64,000 bases of DNA from Thermococcus litoralis DSM 5473 (lineage in GTDB: Archaea; Methanobacteriota_B; Thermococci; Thermococcales; Thermococcaceae), in the NCBI RefSeq assembly GCF_000246985.2, contig NC_022084.1, positions 429,994 to 493,993 on the forward strand. The letters run 5' to 3'. Both the position numbers and the translations under genes were made by a program. The notes beneath the pieces are model-generated. The model saw only the letters and a program-made list of their open reading frames with translations. It was not told where the DNA came from and made no database searches. Positions 25,260 to 33,272 of this stretch are shown one piece after another. Every line of letters starts with the position of its first letter. Within the stretch, counting starts at the first letter, position 1.

Positions 25260-25898
25260 TTAAAGTCCAAAAGCCCCTTTAATTCCGTTGATTACAAGCT
25301 GAACGGCCATTGAAGCCAGTATAAGCCCCATCATTCTCGTAATAAGCCTTATGCCAACCCTACCAAACCTCTGCTGCACTTTTTCTGCGGACATGAGCAC
25401 CAAGTAAACTGAAAAACTTGCCACAAAAATCGCAAGAATCACGGCTATTTTTCCCAAATAGTCGGTGCTTTTTGCCATGTGTATCATTACAGTTGTTATT
25501 GAACCCGGACCAGAGATTAAAGGAATTGCCAAGGGGATTACGGCAATCTCGCTTAAACTTAGAGCCTCTTCCTCCTCTTCATGGGTTATTTTTATAGTAG
25601 AGAGACTACCACTTAGCATTTCCAATGCCATTCTGAAGAGCAAAATTCCTCCTGCGATTGCGAATGCATCTATTGTGGAGCCAAAAAATTTGAATATCCA
25701 CTCCCCTAAGAGTGCAAAGGTTATCAAGGTCATAAAAACGGCCACTGATGTTCTCTTTGCCAGAGTGATCCTTCCTTCATAAGATCTGCAGTGCTGGGCA
25801 ATAGAAAGAAACACCGGGACAGCTCCAATTGGATTCATCACTGCAAAAAGCGTTCCAAATACATAAAAAAATGTCTTAAAAAACAAGAACATTTTCAC
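25260..25898 (-). CDS. snatA: MarC/SnatA-family membrane transporter
   Basis: A 212-residue membrane protein with six helices. It begins [24 protein letters not shown], the MarC signature (NPxGxxPxF), and has the second half-repeat [19 protein letters not shown]. The founding archaeal member, SnatA from Thermococcus sp. KS-1, moves small neutral amino acids such as glycine and alanine; assignment of the symbol rests on that similarity. The gene overlaps the ftsY stop by 4 bases, so translation is probably coupled. Confidence 0.85.
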   Translation of the reverse strand: MKMFLFFKTFFYVFGTLFAVMNPIGAVPVFLSIAQHCRSYEGRITLAKRTSVAVFMTLITFALLGEWIFKFFGSTIDAFAIAGGILLFRMALEMLSGSLSTIKITHEEEEEALSLSEIAVIPLAIPLISGPGSITTVMIHMAKSTDYLGKIAVILAIFVASFSVYLVLMSAEKVQQRFGRVGIRLITRMMGLILASMAVQLVINGIKGAFGL

Positions 25899-26797
25899 TC
25901 ACCAAAAATTTTCTCCAGCATCCATTTTTCATCAAAGGGCATTAAATCGTCATATCCTTGACCAACTCCAACAAAAAGTATTGGCGCGCCAATGGCATGG
26001 GCTATGCTTAATGCGGCACCTCCCCTTGCATCTGCGTCAAGCTTTGTTAGAATAACTCCGTCAATCCTAACCGCCTCATTAAACTGCCTCGCCTGCTCTA
26101 TTATTGCATTTCCGGCAAGTGCATCCCCTACAAATATAACCAGATCCGGCTTTGTAACCCTGACTATTTTTTTCATTTCATCCATGAGATTTCTGTTAAG
26201 CTCGTTTCTTCCGGCTGTATCAACTAAAACCACGTCGATTCCTCTCGCTTTTGCATGCTCTATGGCATCGTAAGCCACAGCAGCTGGATCAGATTTGTAA
26301 CCGTGTTTAATGAGCTTAACCCCCACTCTCTTCGCATGTTCCTCTACCTGCTCTATTGCTCCTGCCCTAAAGGTATCGCTAGCGGCTATAACAACGCTTA
26401 AGCCATTTTTCTTAAGCCAGTTGGCAAGCTTAGCTATTGTAGTGGTTTTTCCACTTCCGTTAAAGCCAACAAAAACTATCACGAACGGCTTTTCTTTTTT
26501 TGATTTGATCATCTCTAAGAGGTCTATATGTCTTTCATGTGTTAAAACTTCAAGAACAGCCTCTTTAACAGCTTTTTCTACAATCTCCCTCTTGTTTGTG
26601 CCTATTTTAACCTTTTGTCCAACAAGCTTCTGTTTTATTTTTTCCTTAAGCTCATCTACAACTTCTAAAGCCACATCCGCCTCTAAAAGCTCCAACTCAA
26701 GATCCCAGAGTGCATTCTCAACGTCTTTTTCACTTATTTCAGTCTGAGCAACCTTATCAACAAATGAGCTTAATTTTTCCTTGAGTTTCCCAAACAT
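25895..26797 (-). CDS. ftsY: Signal recognition particle receptor FtsY
   Basis: A 300-residue SRP receptor GTPase. A short helical N domain (residues 1-90) precedes the G domain: G1 [17 protein letters not shown], the [10 protein letters not shown] insertion-box motif, G3 LVDTAGRN, G4 [12 protein letters not shown] and the final [12 protein letters not shown]. The protein has no long acidic A domain, as is common in archaea. GGTGAGGGCAA precedes the ATG. A TATA box lies at 26828-26838, immediately downstream of the C/D guide RNA. Confidence 0.96.
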   Translation of the reverse strand: MFGKLKEKLSSFVDKVAQTEISEKDVENALWDLELELLEADVALEVVDELKEKIKQKLVGQKVKIGTNKREIVEKAVKEAVLEVLTHERHIDLLEMIKSKKEKPFVIVFVGFNGSGKTTTIAKLANWLKKNGLSVVIAASDTFRAGAIEQVEEHAKRVGVKLIKHGYKSDPAAVAYDAIEHAKARGIDVVLVDTAGRNELNRNLMDEMKKIVRVTKPDLVIFVGDALAGNAIIEQARQFNEAVRIDGVILTKLDADARGGAALSIAHAIGAPILFVGVGQGYDDLMPFDEKWMLEKIFGE

Positions 26798-26827
26798 TTG
26801 CCCTCACCGGGGTTATGATCACTAAAC

Positions 26828-26838
26828 GAATTTATAAA
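26828..26838 (-). promoter_or_regulatory. TATA promoter of ftsY-snatA
   Basis: ATTTATAAATTC on the minus strand; a start near 26806 would leave a leader of about 10 bases plus the GGTGAGGG site. Confidence 0.5.
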
Positions 26839-26843
26839 TATGA

Positions 26844-26902
26844 GCCTCAGCGATAGCTGGTTACATCACCCTTCAGCTCCGAAACCGTTCTTCATCGGCT
26901 AT
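26844..26902 (-). ncRNA. C/D box guide sRNA
   Basis: On the minus strand all four boxes of an archaeal C/D sRNA occur in order: box C CCGATGA (26892-26898), D' CTGA (26873-26876), C' GTGATGT (26863-26869) and D CTGA (26847-26850). AGCC and GGCT at the two ends form the closing stem. The D' guide is AGAACGGTTTCGGAG; the D guide is AACCAGCTATCG. The D guide is complementary to GATAGCTGGTT, a strongly conserved 23S rRNA string, so it should direct 2'-O-methylation there (the A five bases from box D by the N+5 rule). It lies between the IS607 element and ftsY. Confidence 0.8.
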
Positions 26903-26946
26903 TGAGCATTACGCTTTGCCACTTAAGGACTTTTTGATAGGGGTCT

Positions 26947-27016
26947 GTCCGTCGTGAGCTTTTATGAGTGAGCGTGAGTAAACCTCCGCCCATTCAAATC
27001 AACCCTCACGACGGAC
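26947..27016 (-). ncRNA. Putative TnpB guide-RNA (omega/reRNA) scaffold hairpin
   Basis: A perfect 12-bp inverted repeat (GTCCGTCGTGAG at 26947-26958 and its complement at 27005-27016) brackets the tnpB stop codon. TnpB guide RNAs are known to start within the tnpB 3' end and run to the right end of the element, so a strong structure here fits such a scaffold. The RNA limits are not determined. Confidence 0.5.
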
Positions 27017-28174
27017 TTGGGCTTCATCACGCTCAGCCCCGCTCAGGGCGACCCCAAGTCCCCGCATGAAAACGTTGAAAGCACCAACAAACTGCCTATC
27101 AGCCCCAAAACCACAATTAAAACACTCCACCAGCCCGTTTCGGGACTCCAACTTACTCCCACACACCGGGCAGGTGGATGAAGTATAAGCAGGATTAACA
27201 AACTCAATCGGAACACGGTAAGAAAGCTTTCCAACGATTTTCTTCCAAGTGGCACGGGAAAGCTTCCTGTTGAACTTCCTCGAACCATTCTGGAGCATTT
27301 TGAACTTGTCCAAATCCTCGAAGACGAAAACAGCATCGGGAAACTCCCTCGAAAGCTGGACTGCAAGCTTGTTCAGGTAATCCTCAATCCTGTTTCTCCT
27401 CCTAGTCCAGTATTTTTTAAGGAGAACTCCAATCCTCTTTGGAGCTTTCCGCTGAACGCTTTTTAGCATATCAATAATTCTGTCGTAAGTCTCGGCAATC
27501 CTGTGTAGCTCGCTCAAGTCTACTCTAATCCAGCCCTTTTCAGGGTGAAAGATGTCGAGGCTCGTAAGGTTGCTGTCAATGCTGATTTTGATTCTTCCAG
27601 AGAACTCGACTTCCTTTGAGAAGGTTAGTAGGACATCGTCCTCCCTGATTATCAGCTCACCAACATTCCAGTCCTTAACCCTCTCATAGAACCACTCCTT
27701 CGAGAAGTCCAGCTCAAGGTATTCTTCCCTCGGCTTGATGGTTACCCTTATCTTCGAGCCTTTAACCTTCATTAGTGTTGTTTTAACTCGGATAAACTTT
27801 CTCTTAACGACTGGCTTTGCTCTTCTTCGCTTCCCCTTGAGGTAGTTCTTCCTCCAGCTTTTGAGGATTGAATAAGCGGTCTTTATTGCAGAATCAACGT
27901 AGTGCTTGGCGAAAGGCCACTCTCGGAGGAGTTCGTCCCTCAGTTCTCGCTTGAACTCATTAGACTGCGGAAAATAAGGGATTAGGCGGGTTGTCGTGTA
28001 GTAGCGATAATTTTTTCTTCCGAGAGAATATCTATGCTTAACTCTCTTCTCTCTCCAAGTTGTATTTTCCCATATTTCATCAATTGCCCTCTGGAGTAGT
28101 TTCTGGTATTCCTTGAGGAAGGGATTAACGTTCCAGTCGTGTTGCATTCTGTATGTTAGAACGACTTTAGTCAT
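26999..28174 (-). CDS. tnpB: TnpB RNA-guided nuclease (IS607-associated)
   Basis: A 391-residue TnpB. RuvC catalytic positions are present: D in [15 protein letters not shown] in [11 protein letters not shown] and D in [16 protein letters not shown]. The zinc finger is [20 protein letters not shown]. The N-terminal part is rich in Lys/Arg, fitting RNA binding. It overlaps tnpA by 8 bases, so the two are translated together. TnpB cuts DNA next to a short motif under guidance of the RNA from the element's right end, and so helps the element persist. All motifs are intact, so activity is plausible. Confidence 0.92.
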   Translation of the reverse strand: MTKVVLTYRMQHDWNVNPFLKEYQKLLQRAIDEIWENTTWREKRVKHRYSLGRKNYRYYTTTRLIPYFPQSNEFKRELRDELLREWPFAKHYVDSAIKTAYSILKSWRKNYLKGKRRRAKPVVKRKFIRVKTTLMKVKGSKIRVTIKPREEYLELDFSKEWFYERVKDWNVGELIIREDDVLLTFSKEVEFSGRIKISIDSNLTSLDIFHPEKGWIRVDLSELHRIAETYDRIIDMLKSVQRKAPKRIGVLLKKYWTRRRNRIEDYLNKLAVQLSREFPDAVFVFEDLDKFKMLQNGSRKFNRKLSRATWKKIVGKLSYRVPIEFVNPAYTSSTCPVCGSKLESRNGLVECFNCGFGADRQFVGAFNVFMRGLGVALSGAERDEAQVRREG

Positions 28175-28796
28175 TCTCGACCTCCTCGATTAGTTTTTTC
28201 ACGCTTTCCTTGAGCTTTTTGTATTTGTGGGAGCGCATTCCGTAGAGTTTCCCAGCGAAGTGCGAGATTATTGTTATCAAATCTTCAATGAGTTCTTCTC
28301 GTGGAGATTTTTCTTTCTCGTTGATTACTATTATCTCTGCACCGTTCTCCTTGAAGAAGAATTCGAGAGTTTTGAAACCGAAACGAGTGAGCCTGTCTGG
28401 ATAAGTGATGATGACTTTTGAGACTTCTCCATTTGTCACGAGTTCGAGGAGTTTGCAGTAGTTCTTCCTGTTCTCGTTCAATCCTGAGCCAATGTCTTTG
28501 AGTATTTGGACTTGCCAGCCTCGTTCTTTTGCGTATTGGTCTATTGCTTTGACTTGTCTTTCTAAGTCGTCTTTTTGTGTGTGGCTTGATACCCTTGCGT
28601 AGCCAATGATTAAGCCTTTCTCCTCGGTTATTCCGAGAAGTCTTTTTATTTCGCTTTCTGGTATTCTCCTCCTTCCGCCGGGTGTTCTAATGGTTTTGAT
28701 TTTCCCTTCTCTGTCCCATTTTTGGATTGTCTTTGGGTGGACGCCGAGTATTTCACTCGCTTGCTTCACCGTGTAGAGCTTCTCTTTCACTACCAT
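28167..28796 (-). CDS. tnpA: IS607-family serine recombinase TnpA
   Basis: A 209-residue transposase. Residues 1-55 are a MerR-like HTH ([28 protein letters not shown], then [14 protein letters not shown]). The resolvase catalytic domain follows, with the nucleophilic Ser in [15 protein letters not shown] and the conserved [11 protein letters not shown] choose the ATG at 28796; a GTG at 28814 would add six residues. IS607 TnpA catalyses recombination through a circular intermediate with little target preference. It overlaps tnpB. Confidence 0.92.
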   Translation of the reverse strand: MVVKEKLYTVKQASEILGVHPKTIQKWDREGKIKTIRTPGGRRRIPESEIKRLLGITEEKGLIIGYARVSSHTQKDDLERQVKAIDQYAKERGWQVQILKDIGSGLNENRKNYCKLLELVTNGEVSKVIITYPDRLTRFGFKTLEFFFKENGAEIIVINEKEKSPREELIEDLITIISHFAGKLYGMRSHKYKKLKESVKKLIEEVEND

Positions 28797-28910
28797 ACAC
28801 TCACATTTATTCACGAAAATATTTAAAGCTTTCGATTAAAAAGAACTGTTAAGCAAGACAACCAAAGGAAATATAAAAGAGTATCGACAAACTAAGAGAG
28901 GGGAGGTAAA

Positions 28911-30427
28911 TTGATCAGGGCTTTTGTAAACGGAAAAATATACGTCTCTTTTAAGCCAATAAAAATTGTAGAAGCGATTGTGGTAGCCAACGAAAAGATT
29001 ATTTACGCAGGAGAGAGCGAGAAAGCCCAAAAATTGCCAAAGAGCTTGGAGGAGAAGTAGTAGATTTGGGCGGAAAAACTGTTCTGCCGGGCTTTATTGA
29101 TTCACACATGCATCTAAACTCCCTTGGGCAGTCTTTGAAAATGCTTAATTTAAAGGGAACAAAAAGCATAGAGGAACTAAAGACGAAGCTCAAAGGATAC
29201 GCAGAAAAAACAAGCACAAGCTGGATTCTTGGCTTTGGATGGGATCAGGAAGAACTCGGAAGATATCCTACGAGAGAAGATTTAGATGAAGTTGTTAATG
29301 ACAAACCGGTGCTTTTGTATAGAACCTGCTTCCATGCGGCTGTACTGAACACAAAAGCTATAGAAATTGTAGGTTTGGAAAAGGATGAAGACGCAGACCC
29401 TGAAACCGGGATAATAAGAGAAAACGCCCTAGAAAAGGTGAGAGAGGTTATCAACAAAACTTTAACCCTCGACGACTACAAACACTTTATCGAAGAAGGG
29501 GCCAAGTTCGTTCTTTCTCAAGGCGTCACGGCTGTTGGCTTTGTGAGTGTAAATGAGAAAAGCCTCAGGGCTCTCGTAGAGTTAGACAGCGAAGGAAGGC
29601 TTCCCATTAGAGTTTTTGTGTATCTGAACCCCTCCCTTCTCAAGGAGTTAAAGGGCTTGGGGCTTACTAAAAAGGTTGGAAGTAATAAGGTAAAGATCAT
29701 GGGAATAAAAGTTCTTGCAGATGGGAGCCTCGGAGCTAGAACGGCATGGCTTTCTAAGCCCTATGCAGACGCTTCAACAACTGGACACCCTAACATAAGC
29801 AAGGAAGAGCTTGAAGAGATAGTGAGAGAAGCCCACCAGCTGAATCTCCAGATGGCAGTCCATGCAATAGGCGATAAAACCACTGATATGGTCTTAGACG
29901 TTTATGAAAAGTTCAGAGGAGAGAGAAACCGTATAGAACACGCATCAATTTTGAGGGAAGATCAAATAAAGAGGATGAAAGAGCTTGGGGTTGTTGCCTC
30001 GGTTCAGCCGAGGTTCGTAATAAGCGACTGGTGGGCAGTGAAAAGGGTCGGAAAAGAGAGGGCAAAGTGGATTTACCCCTTCAAGAGCATGCTTGAGCAA
30101 ATCGTGATAGGCTTTGGAACTGATGCACCAATAGAGCCCGTAAATCCATGGGAAACAATCTACGCTGCAGTCACCAGAGGAAAATTTGAGAATGTTGAAG
30201 CCTATCACTATACAAAAGATGAGCGCCTATCCCTAGAGGGAAGCCTCCACAGCTACACATATGGCTCAGCTTACATAATGCATGCCGAAAATGAGCTTGG
30301 AAGCCTCGAAGAGGGCAAATTCGGAGACTTCATTGTAGTAGACAGAGATCCGTTTGAAGTTGAAGAGAAAGGGTTGGAGAACATAAAGGTTCTCGGGGTC
30401 TACGTAGGAGGTTCAAAGTATTATTAA
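28911..30427 (+). pseudogene. Amidohydrolase (YtcJ-like), frameshifted near the N-terminus
   Basis: A metal-dependent amidohydrolase of about 505 residues if restored. TTG at 28911 behind GAGGGGAGGT starts IRAFVNGKIYVSFKPIKIVEAIVV. In the run of five A at 29029-29033 the frame is lost; skipping to the next frame gives KIAKELGGEVVDLGGKTVLPGFIDSHMHLNS without a gap. The metal ligands are intact: HMH in FIDSHMH, His in AVHAIGDKTT, His in RIEHASI and Asp in GFGTDAPIEP. Adding one A would repair it. It may be a true pseudogene, a slippage-expressed gene or a sequencing error. Confidence 0.8.
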
Positions 30428-30546
30428 CTCCCTTTCGGCGTTTGTAAGCCTCTTTCCTTTTTTCTTCACAACCACATCGTCTTCTATTCTCACGCCTCCG
30501 ATATCGGGGATGTAAATGCCCGGCTCAATGGTAAACATGACCTCCT

Positions 30547-31408
30547 CCCCGCCCTAAAGGACGGGGTTTCCGTCAAAGAAACCCCTACCCTAAAGGCAGA
30601 GAGGTTTGAGGGGCTTCATTAAAGCCCCAACTAAAGCGGGCTTTCAACCCCTCTGGGGTGGCCACACCCCAATTACCCCTACCTCCCGACAAACCCGAGA
30701 GGCTCGGGGTTATCGTTTTGGCAACCTTCTTTAAAATATTAAACGCTCCAACGAGGTCAGCATTCATTACAACGCCCTCCCTATGGCACTTAAACAATCT
30801 TCCGAGTCTCATCATAGGTTATTTCCAATCTTCCTTGCTTGCCTTTGAGGTAGATTCTCCCCTTGAACTGGATTCTAAGCTTTCCAAACTTCCCAAGTCT
30901 TCTAAGCTCCAAAACGTTTCCATCAATCTTATACTGGTCGTTCCTTAGGAGGATTACGAAGAGCTTTTTGCCATTCCTTTCCCTTATGAACGCTGGTGGT
31001 TTTGGTTTTAACCAACTGGGTAATTCGCCAGACTTTTTCTTCTTCGAAAGGGTGAAGAAACTCCTCCAGCTTTCAGAGTTCTTTCTGGAAATCTGCTGGA
31101 CTGTTGAGCCACCTATCCAGTCTTTGAAATTGTGATAGGCTTCTTTTTCTGTTCCAGCGAAGTCTATTTTTCCGAAAGCTCTAAATTGCTTTAGCCTTTC
31201 ATAGTTTATTTTATTCCATACGATAGCGGTAGCTTGGGCCAATTCGAAGAGTGCTTTCTCTTGCTCTTTCGAGGGTTGTAGTTTTACTGTTATTGTCCGC
31301 TTCATCTTAAGATATGGTATGATTTTTAGGCTTTAAAATAGTTTTTGCTTTCCTGATTTAGAGCTAAGTTTTAGAACTCTTTACCCCGCCCTAAAGGGAC
31401 AGGCTTGA
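30547..31408 (-). mobile_element. Decayed IS200/IS605-type TnpB element inside pepQ
   Basis: Both edges carry the 14-base string CCCCGCCCTAAAGG in the same orientation (30547-30560 and 31384-31397). At the 30547 end it is part of a hairpin (CCCCGCCCTAAAGGACGGGG). The other flank holds TTTAAC on the minus strand (31409-31414), the known IS605 target motif. Only a truncated tnpB is inside and there is no Y1 transposase, so the element cannot move by itself. Confidence 0.7.
30585..31305 (-). pseudogene. tnpB: TnpB with internal deletion
   Basis: The first 165 residues are a normal TnpB N-terminus (MKRTITVKLQPSKEQEKALFELAQ to GRLEITYDE). After 30790-30815 the frame changes and continues directly into the TnpB C-terminal end (FKCHREGVVMNADLVGAFNIL). 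About 180 residues, including the first two RuvC motifs and most of the zinc finger, are gone. The string GGAAGATTG occurs twice around the junction, about 29 bases apart. The product cannot be an active nuclease. Confidence 0.8.
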
Positions 31409-32099
31409 GTTAAAGAGAAAGTCAAGTATCACGAAGTCTCCGGGTCTTATTTTTCTGTTACCTGGCGTATGGTGAGGATTTGCAGCGTTTTCGCCAGATG
31501 CCACTATAGGAGAGAAAGAGACACCGTCTGCCAGTTCTCTAATGAGAAACTCAATTTCCAGTGCAACCTGCTTTTCACCCTTCCCGATCAATTCCCTGCT
31601 TATTATTTCGTAGAAAACTTTATCTGCAATTTCAGCGGCTTTCTTCATCAGGCTTAGTTCCTTTTCGTCTTTGCGCATTCTTAGTTCTCTTGTAATACCA
31701 CTCAGCGGATAGAGAGTGCAGTCCTCCAAAAGTCGCTCAATGTGGATTAGAAAGCTCGCCCTCATTGTATCTTCCACCAGGATCTTACCGCCCTTCAAAT
31801 TCAGAGAAGCTAACACCCTTTCAAGGATTTCATAGGGGTTCTCTTCATCGCTCCAGAATACTGAATTTTCCCATTCAACCTCGTTTTCGTAGAGCTTGGG
31901 CGCTATTAGAACGCTTTCTCCTTCTTTATTGACTACAAGGAGAAAAAGCCTTTCTTCAGTTGCTTGAGGAGCCATTCCAGTCAGGTAATAGAGGTTGCTA
32001 CTGGGAGTTATTAATGCACCATCATAATCATCTTCCCGAAGAAACTCCAAGAATTTCTTCATCCTGTCCACATATACCACCATGAAGAAACTCGCGGGC

Positions 32100-32112
32100 A
32101 AAATTTATAAGG
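32100..32112. promoter_or_regulatory. TATA element readable in both directions (pepQ remnant and tRNA-Arg)
   Basis: AAATTTATAAGG. On the plus strand it lies about 30 bases before the tRNA-Arg 5' end; on the minus strand CTTATAAATT lies about 20-25 bases before the likely start of the pepQ message. Confidence 0.5.
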
Positions 32113-32136
32113 CCTCTCCCAAAGTTTTCTTGGGTT

Positions 32137-32214
32137 GCCCCGGTGGCCTAGTCTGGATAGGGCGCGAGGCTGCGGACCTCGAGGTCCGGGGTTCAAATCC
32201 CCGCCGGGGCGCCA
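32137..32214 (+). tRNA. tRNA-Arg (anticodon GCG), CCA encoded
   Basis: Acceptor GCCCCGG pairs with CCGGGGC; the anticodon stem CGAGG/CCTCG closes the loop CTGCGGA, giving anticodon GCG. The T arm holds GGTTCAAATCC. Discriminator G, then an encoded CCA. Confidence 0.95.
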
Positions 32215-32351
32215 CATCTTATTCTCATATTCCACAATAATAAAAACGACCAAAAATTTTTAAATAACGCCTAGTAATTAAAATACAGAGCGTTTCTCAT
32301 ACGCCGCATTTCCCCACTCCGAAACAAAGTAGTATTCTGGAGGTGGTAGAG

Positions 32352-32441
32352 ATGATAGAGGACGCGTTGATGCTCTATCTGCTCAGCAATGCAGGAACCA
32401 ACCAAAAGAAGAAAAAGAAAAGAAAGCTCCTGGTTCTTTGA
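32352..32441 (+). CDS. 29-residue protein with Lys-rich tail
   Basis: MIEDALMLYLLSNAGTNQ followed by six K/R residues, then KLLVL and stop. GGAGGTGGTAGAG, a perfect ribosome-binding site, precedes the ATG, and a TATA-like ATTTTTAAATAACG lies at 32256-32268. The N-terminal half would form an amphipathic or membrane-surface helix. No larger gene uses this stretch between the tRNA and the phosphoesterase-fold gene. I know no family for it. Confidence 0.55.
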   Translation: MIEDALMLYLLSNAGTNQKKKKKRKLLVL

Positions 32442-32516
32442 TCCTTCCGAATTTCGAAAAGCTTAAATACTCCTTTTTAGTAAAATAAAGTTAGAAAAAT
32501 TGGGGGGGTGGTAGGA

Positions 32517-33272
32517 ATGGCATACGTGGCAGTACTGGCGAACATCAACGGAAACTTCCCAGCCCTCATGAAAGCCCTCGGAAAAATTGAGGAACTCAAA
32601 GAAGAAGGCTACGAGATTGAAAAATATTACATCCTCGGAAACATAATTGGATTGTTCCCCTATCCAAAGGAAGTTCTTGATGCTCTTGATGACCTGATAA
32701 AGACCAACAATGTAAAGATAATCAGGGGAGAATTTGACCAGATAATAGCCATGAGTGATCCCCATGCCGAAGGGCCGGATTATATCGATGAACTTGCAAT
32801 CGAGCCGTATGTAAAGAAGGCATTAAAATACACCTGGGAAAAGCTTGGCCATGAAGGAAGGGAGTTCATAAGAGATTTGCCTATATACCTAGTTGATAAA
32901 ATAGGCAAGAACGACATTTTCGGGGTCTACGGAAGCCCATTAAACCCCTTCGAGGGCAAGGTTCTTCCAGAGCAGCCTACCTCATACTATGAAGCCGTCA
33001 TGAGACCGGTAAAGGACTACGAACTTCTATTAGTAGCATCACCAAAACTCCCGGTCAATGCCATGACAAGGTACGGAAGGGTAGTATGTCCCGGCAGCAT
33101 TGGATTCCCACCGGGAAAAGAGCACAAAGCAACTTTTGCCATCATAAACGCTGATAACCTGCACACAAAATTCGTAGAAGTTGAATATGACAAGAAGATC
33201 ATAGAGGACAAAATAAGAGCAGAAGGATTACCAGAGGAGCTCATTAAAATCCTCTATCACGGAAAGGTTTAA
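32517..33272 (+). CDS. Calcineurin-like phosphoesterase fold with lost metal ligands
   Basis: A 251-residue protein with the layout of MJ0936/YfcE-type phosphodiesterases, but the metal motifs are changed. DxHGN is now NINGN (residues 9-13), the GD of motif 2 is GN in YYILGNIIGLFPYP, GNHD is GEFD in KIIRGEFDQI, and GHTH is replaced by ASPKLP. The structural string PGSIGFPP (normally NPGSVGxPR) is kept. It is therefore predicted to be non-catalytic. It has its own TATA (AAGCTTAAATACTCC) and an SD (GGGGGGTGGT) before the ATG at 32517. Function unknown; a binding role is inferred. Confidence 0.75.
   Translation: MAYVAVLANINGNFPALMKALGKIEELKEEGYEIEKYYILGNIIGLFPYPKEVLDALDDLIKTNNVKIIRGEFDQIIAMSDPHAEGPDYIDELAIEPYVKKALKYTWEKLGHEGREFIRDLPIYLVDKIGKNDIFGVYGSPLNPFEGKVLPEQPTSYYEAVMRPVKDYELLLVASPKLPVNAMTRYGRVVCPGSIGFPPGKEHKATFAIINADNLHTKFVEVEYDKKIIEDKIRAEGLPEELIKILYHGKV

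Larger units (their letters stand above)
26905..28860 (-). mobile_element. IS607-type element (tnpA + tnpB)
   Basis: An apparently intact element: a MerR-HTH serine recombinase gene overlapping a TnpB nuclease gene, the IS607 arrangement. IS607 elements have no terminal inverted repeats, so the ends given are approximate: the right end should lie between the tnpB 3' hairpin and the C/D RNA, the left end upstream of tnpA near the amidohydrolase promoter. Both reading frames are open and motifs are complete. Confidence 0.75.
30413..32062 (-). pseudogene. pepQ: Prolidase / Xaa-Pro dipeptidase gene interrupted by a TnpB element
   Basis: An M24 peptidase split in two. The N-terminal part (31409-32062) runs from MKKFLEFLREDDYDGAL through SGENAANPHHTPGNRKIRPGDFVILDF and then breaks. 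The C-terminal part (30413 to about 30546) reads EEVMFTIEPGIYIPDIGGVRIEDDVVV...AERELIIL and stop. It still has the family's FTIEPGIY and GVRIED metal-ligand glutamates. Compared with known prolidases about 80-95 residues between the halves are missing, including the second metal Asp and the active-site His. The gene is therefore dead. A decayed IS200/IS605-type element occupies the break. The last 15 bases overlap the amidohydrolase 3' end. Confidence 0.85.

Noticed and set aside
32059-32253. Minus-strand open frame over tRNA-Arg
   Set aside because: It reads the antisense of the tRNA (GGDLNPGPRGPQ-type peptide) and has no ribosome-binding site.
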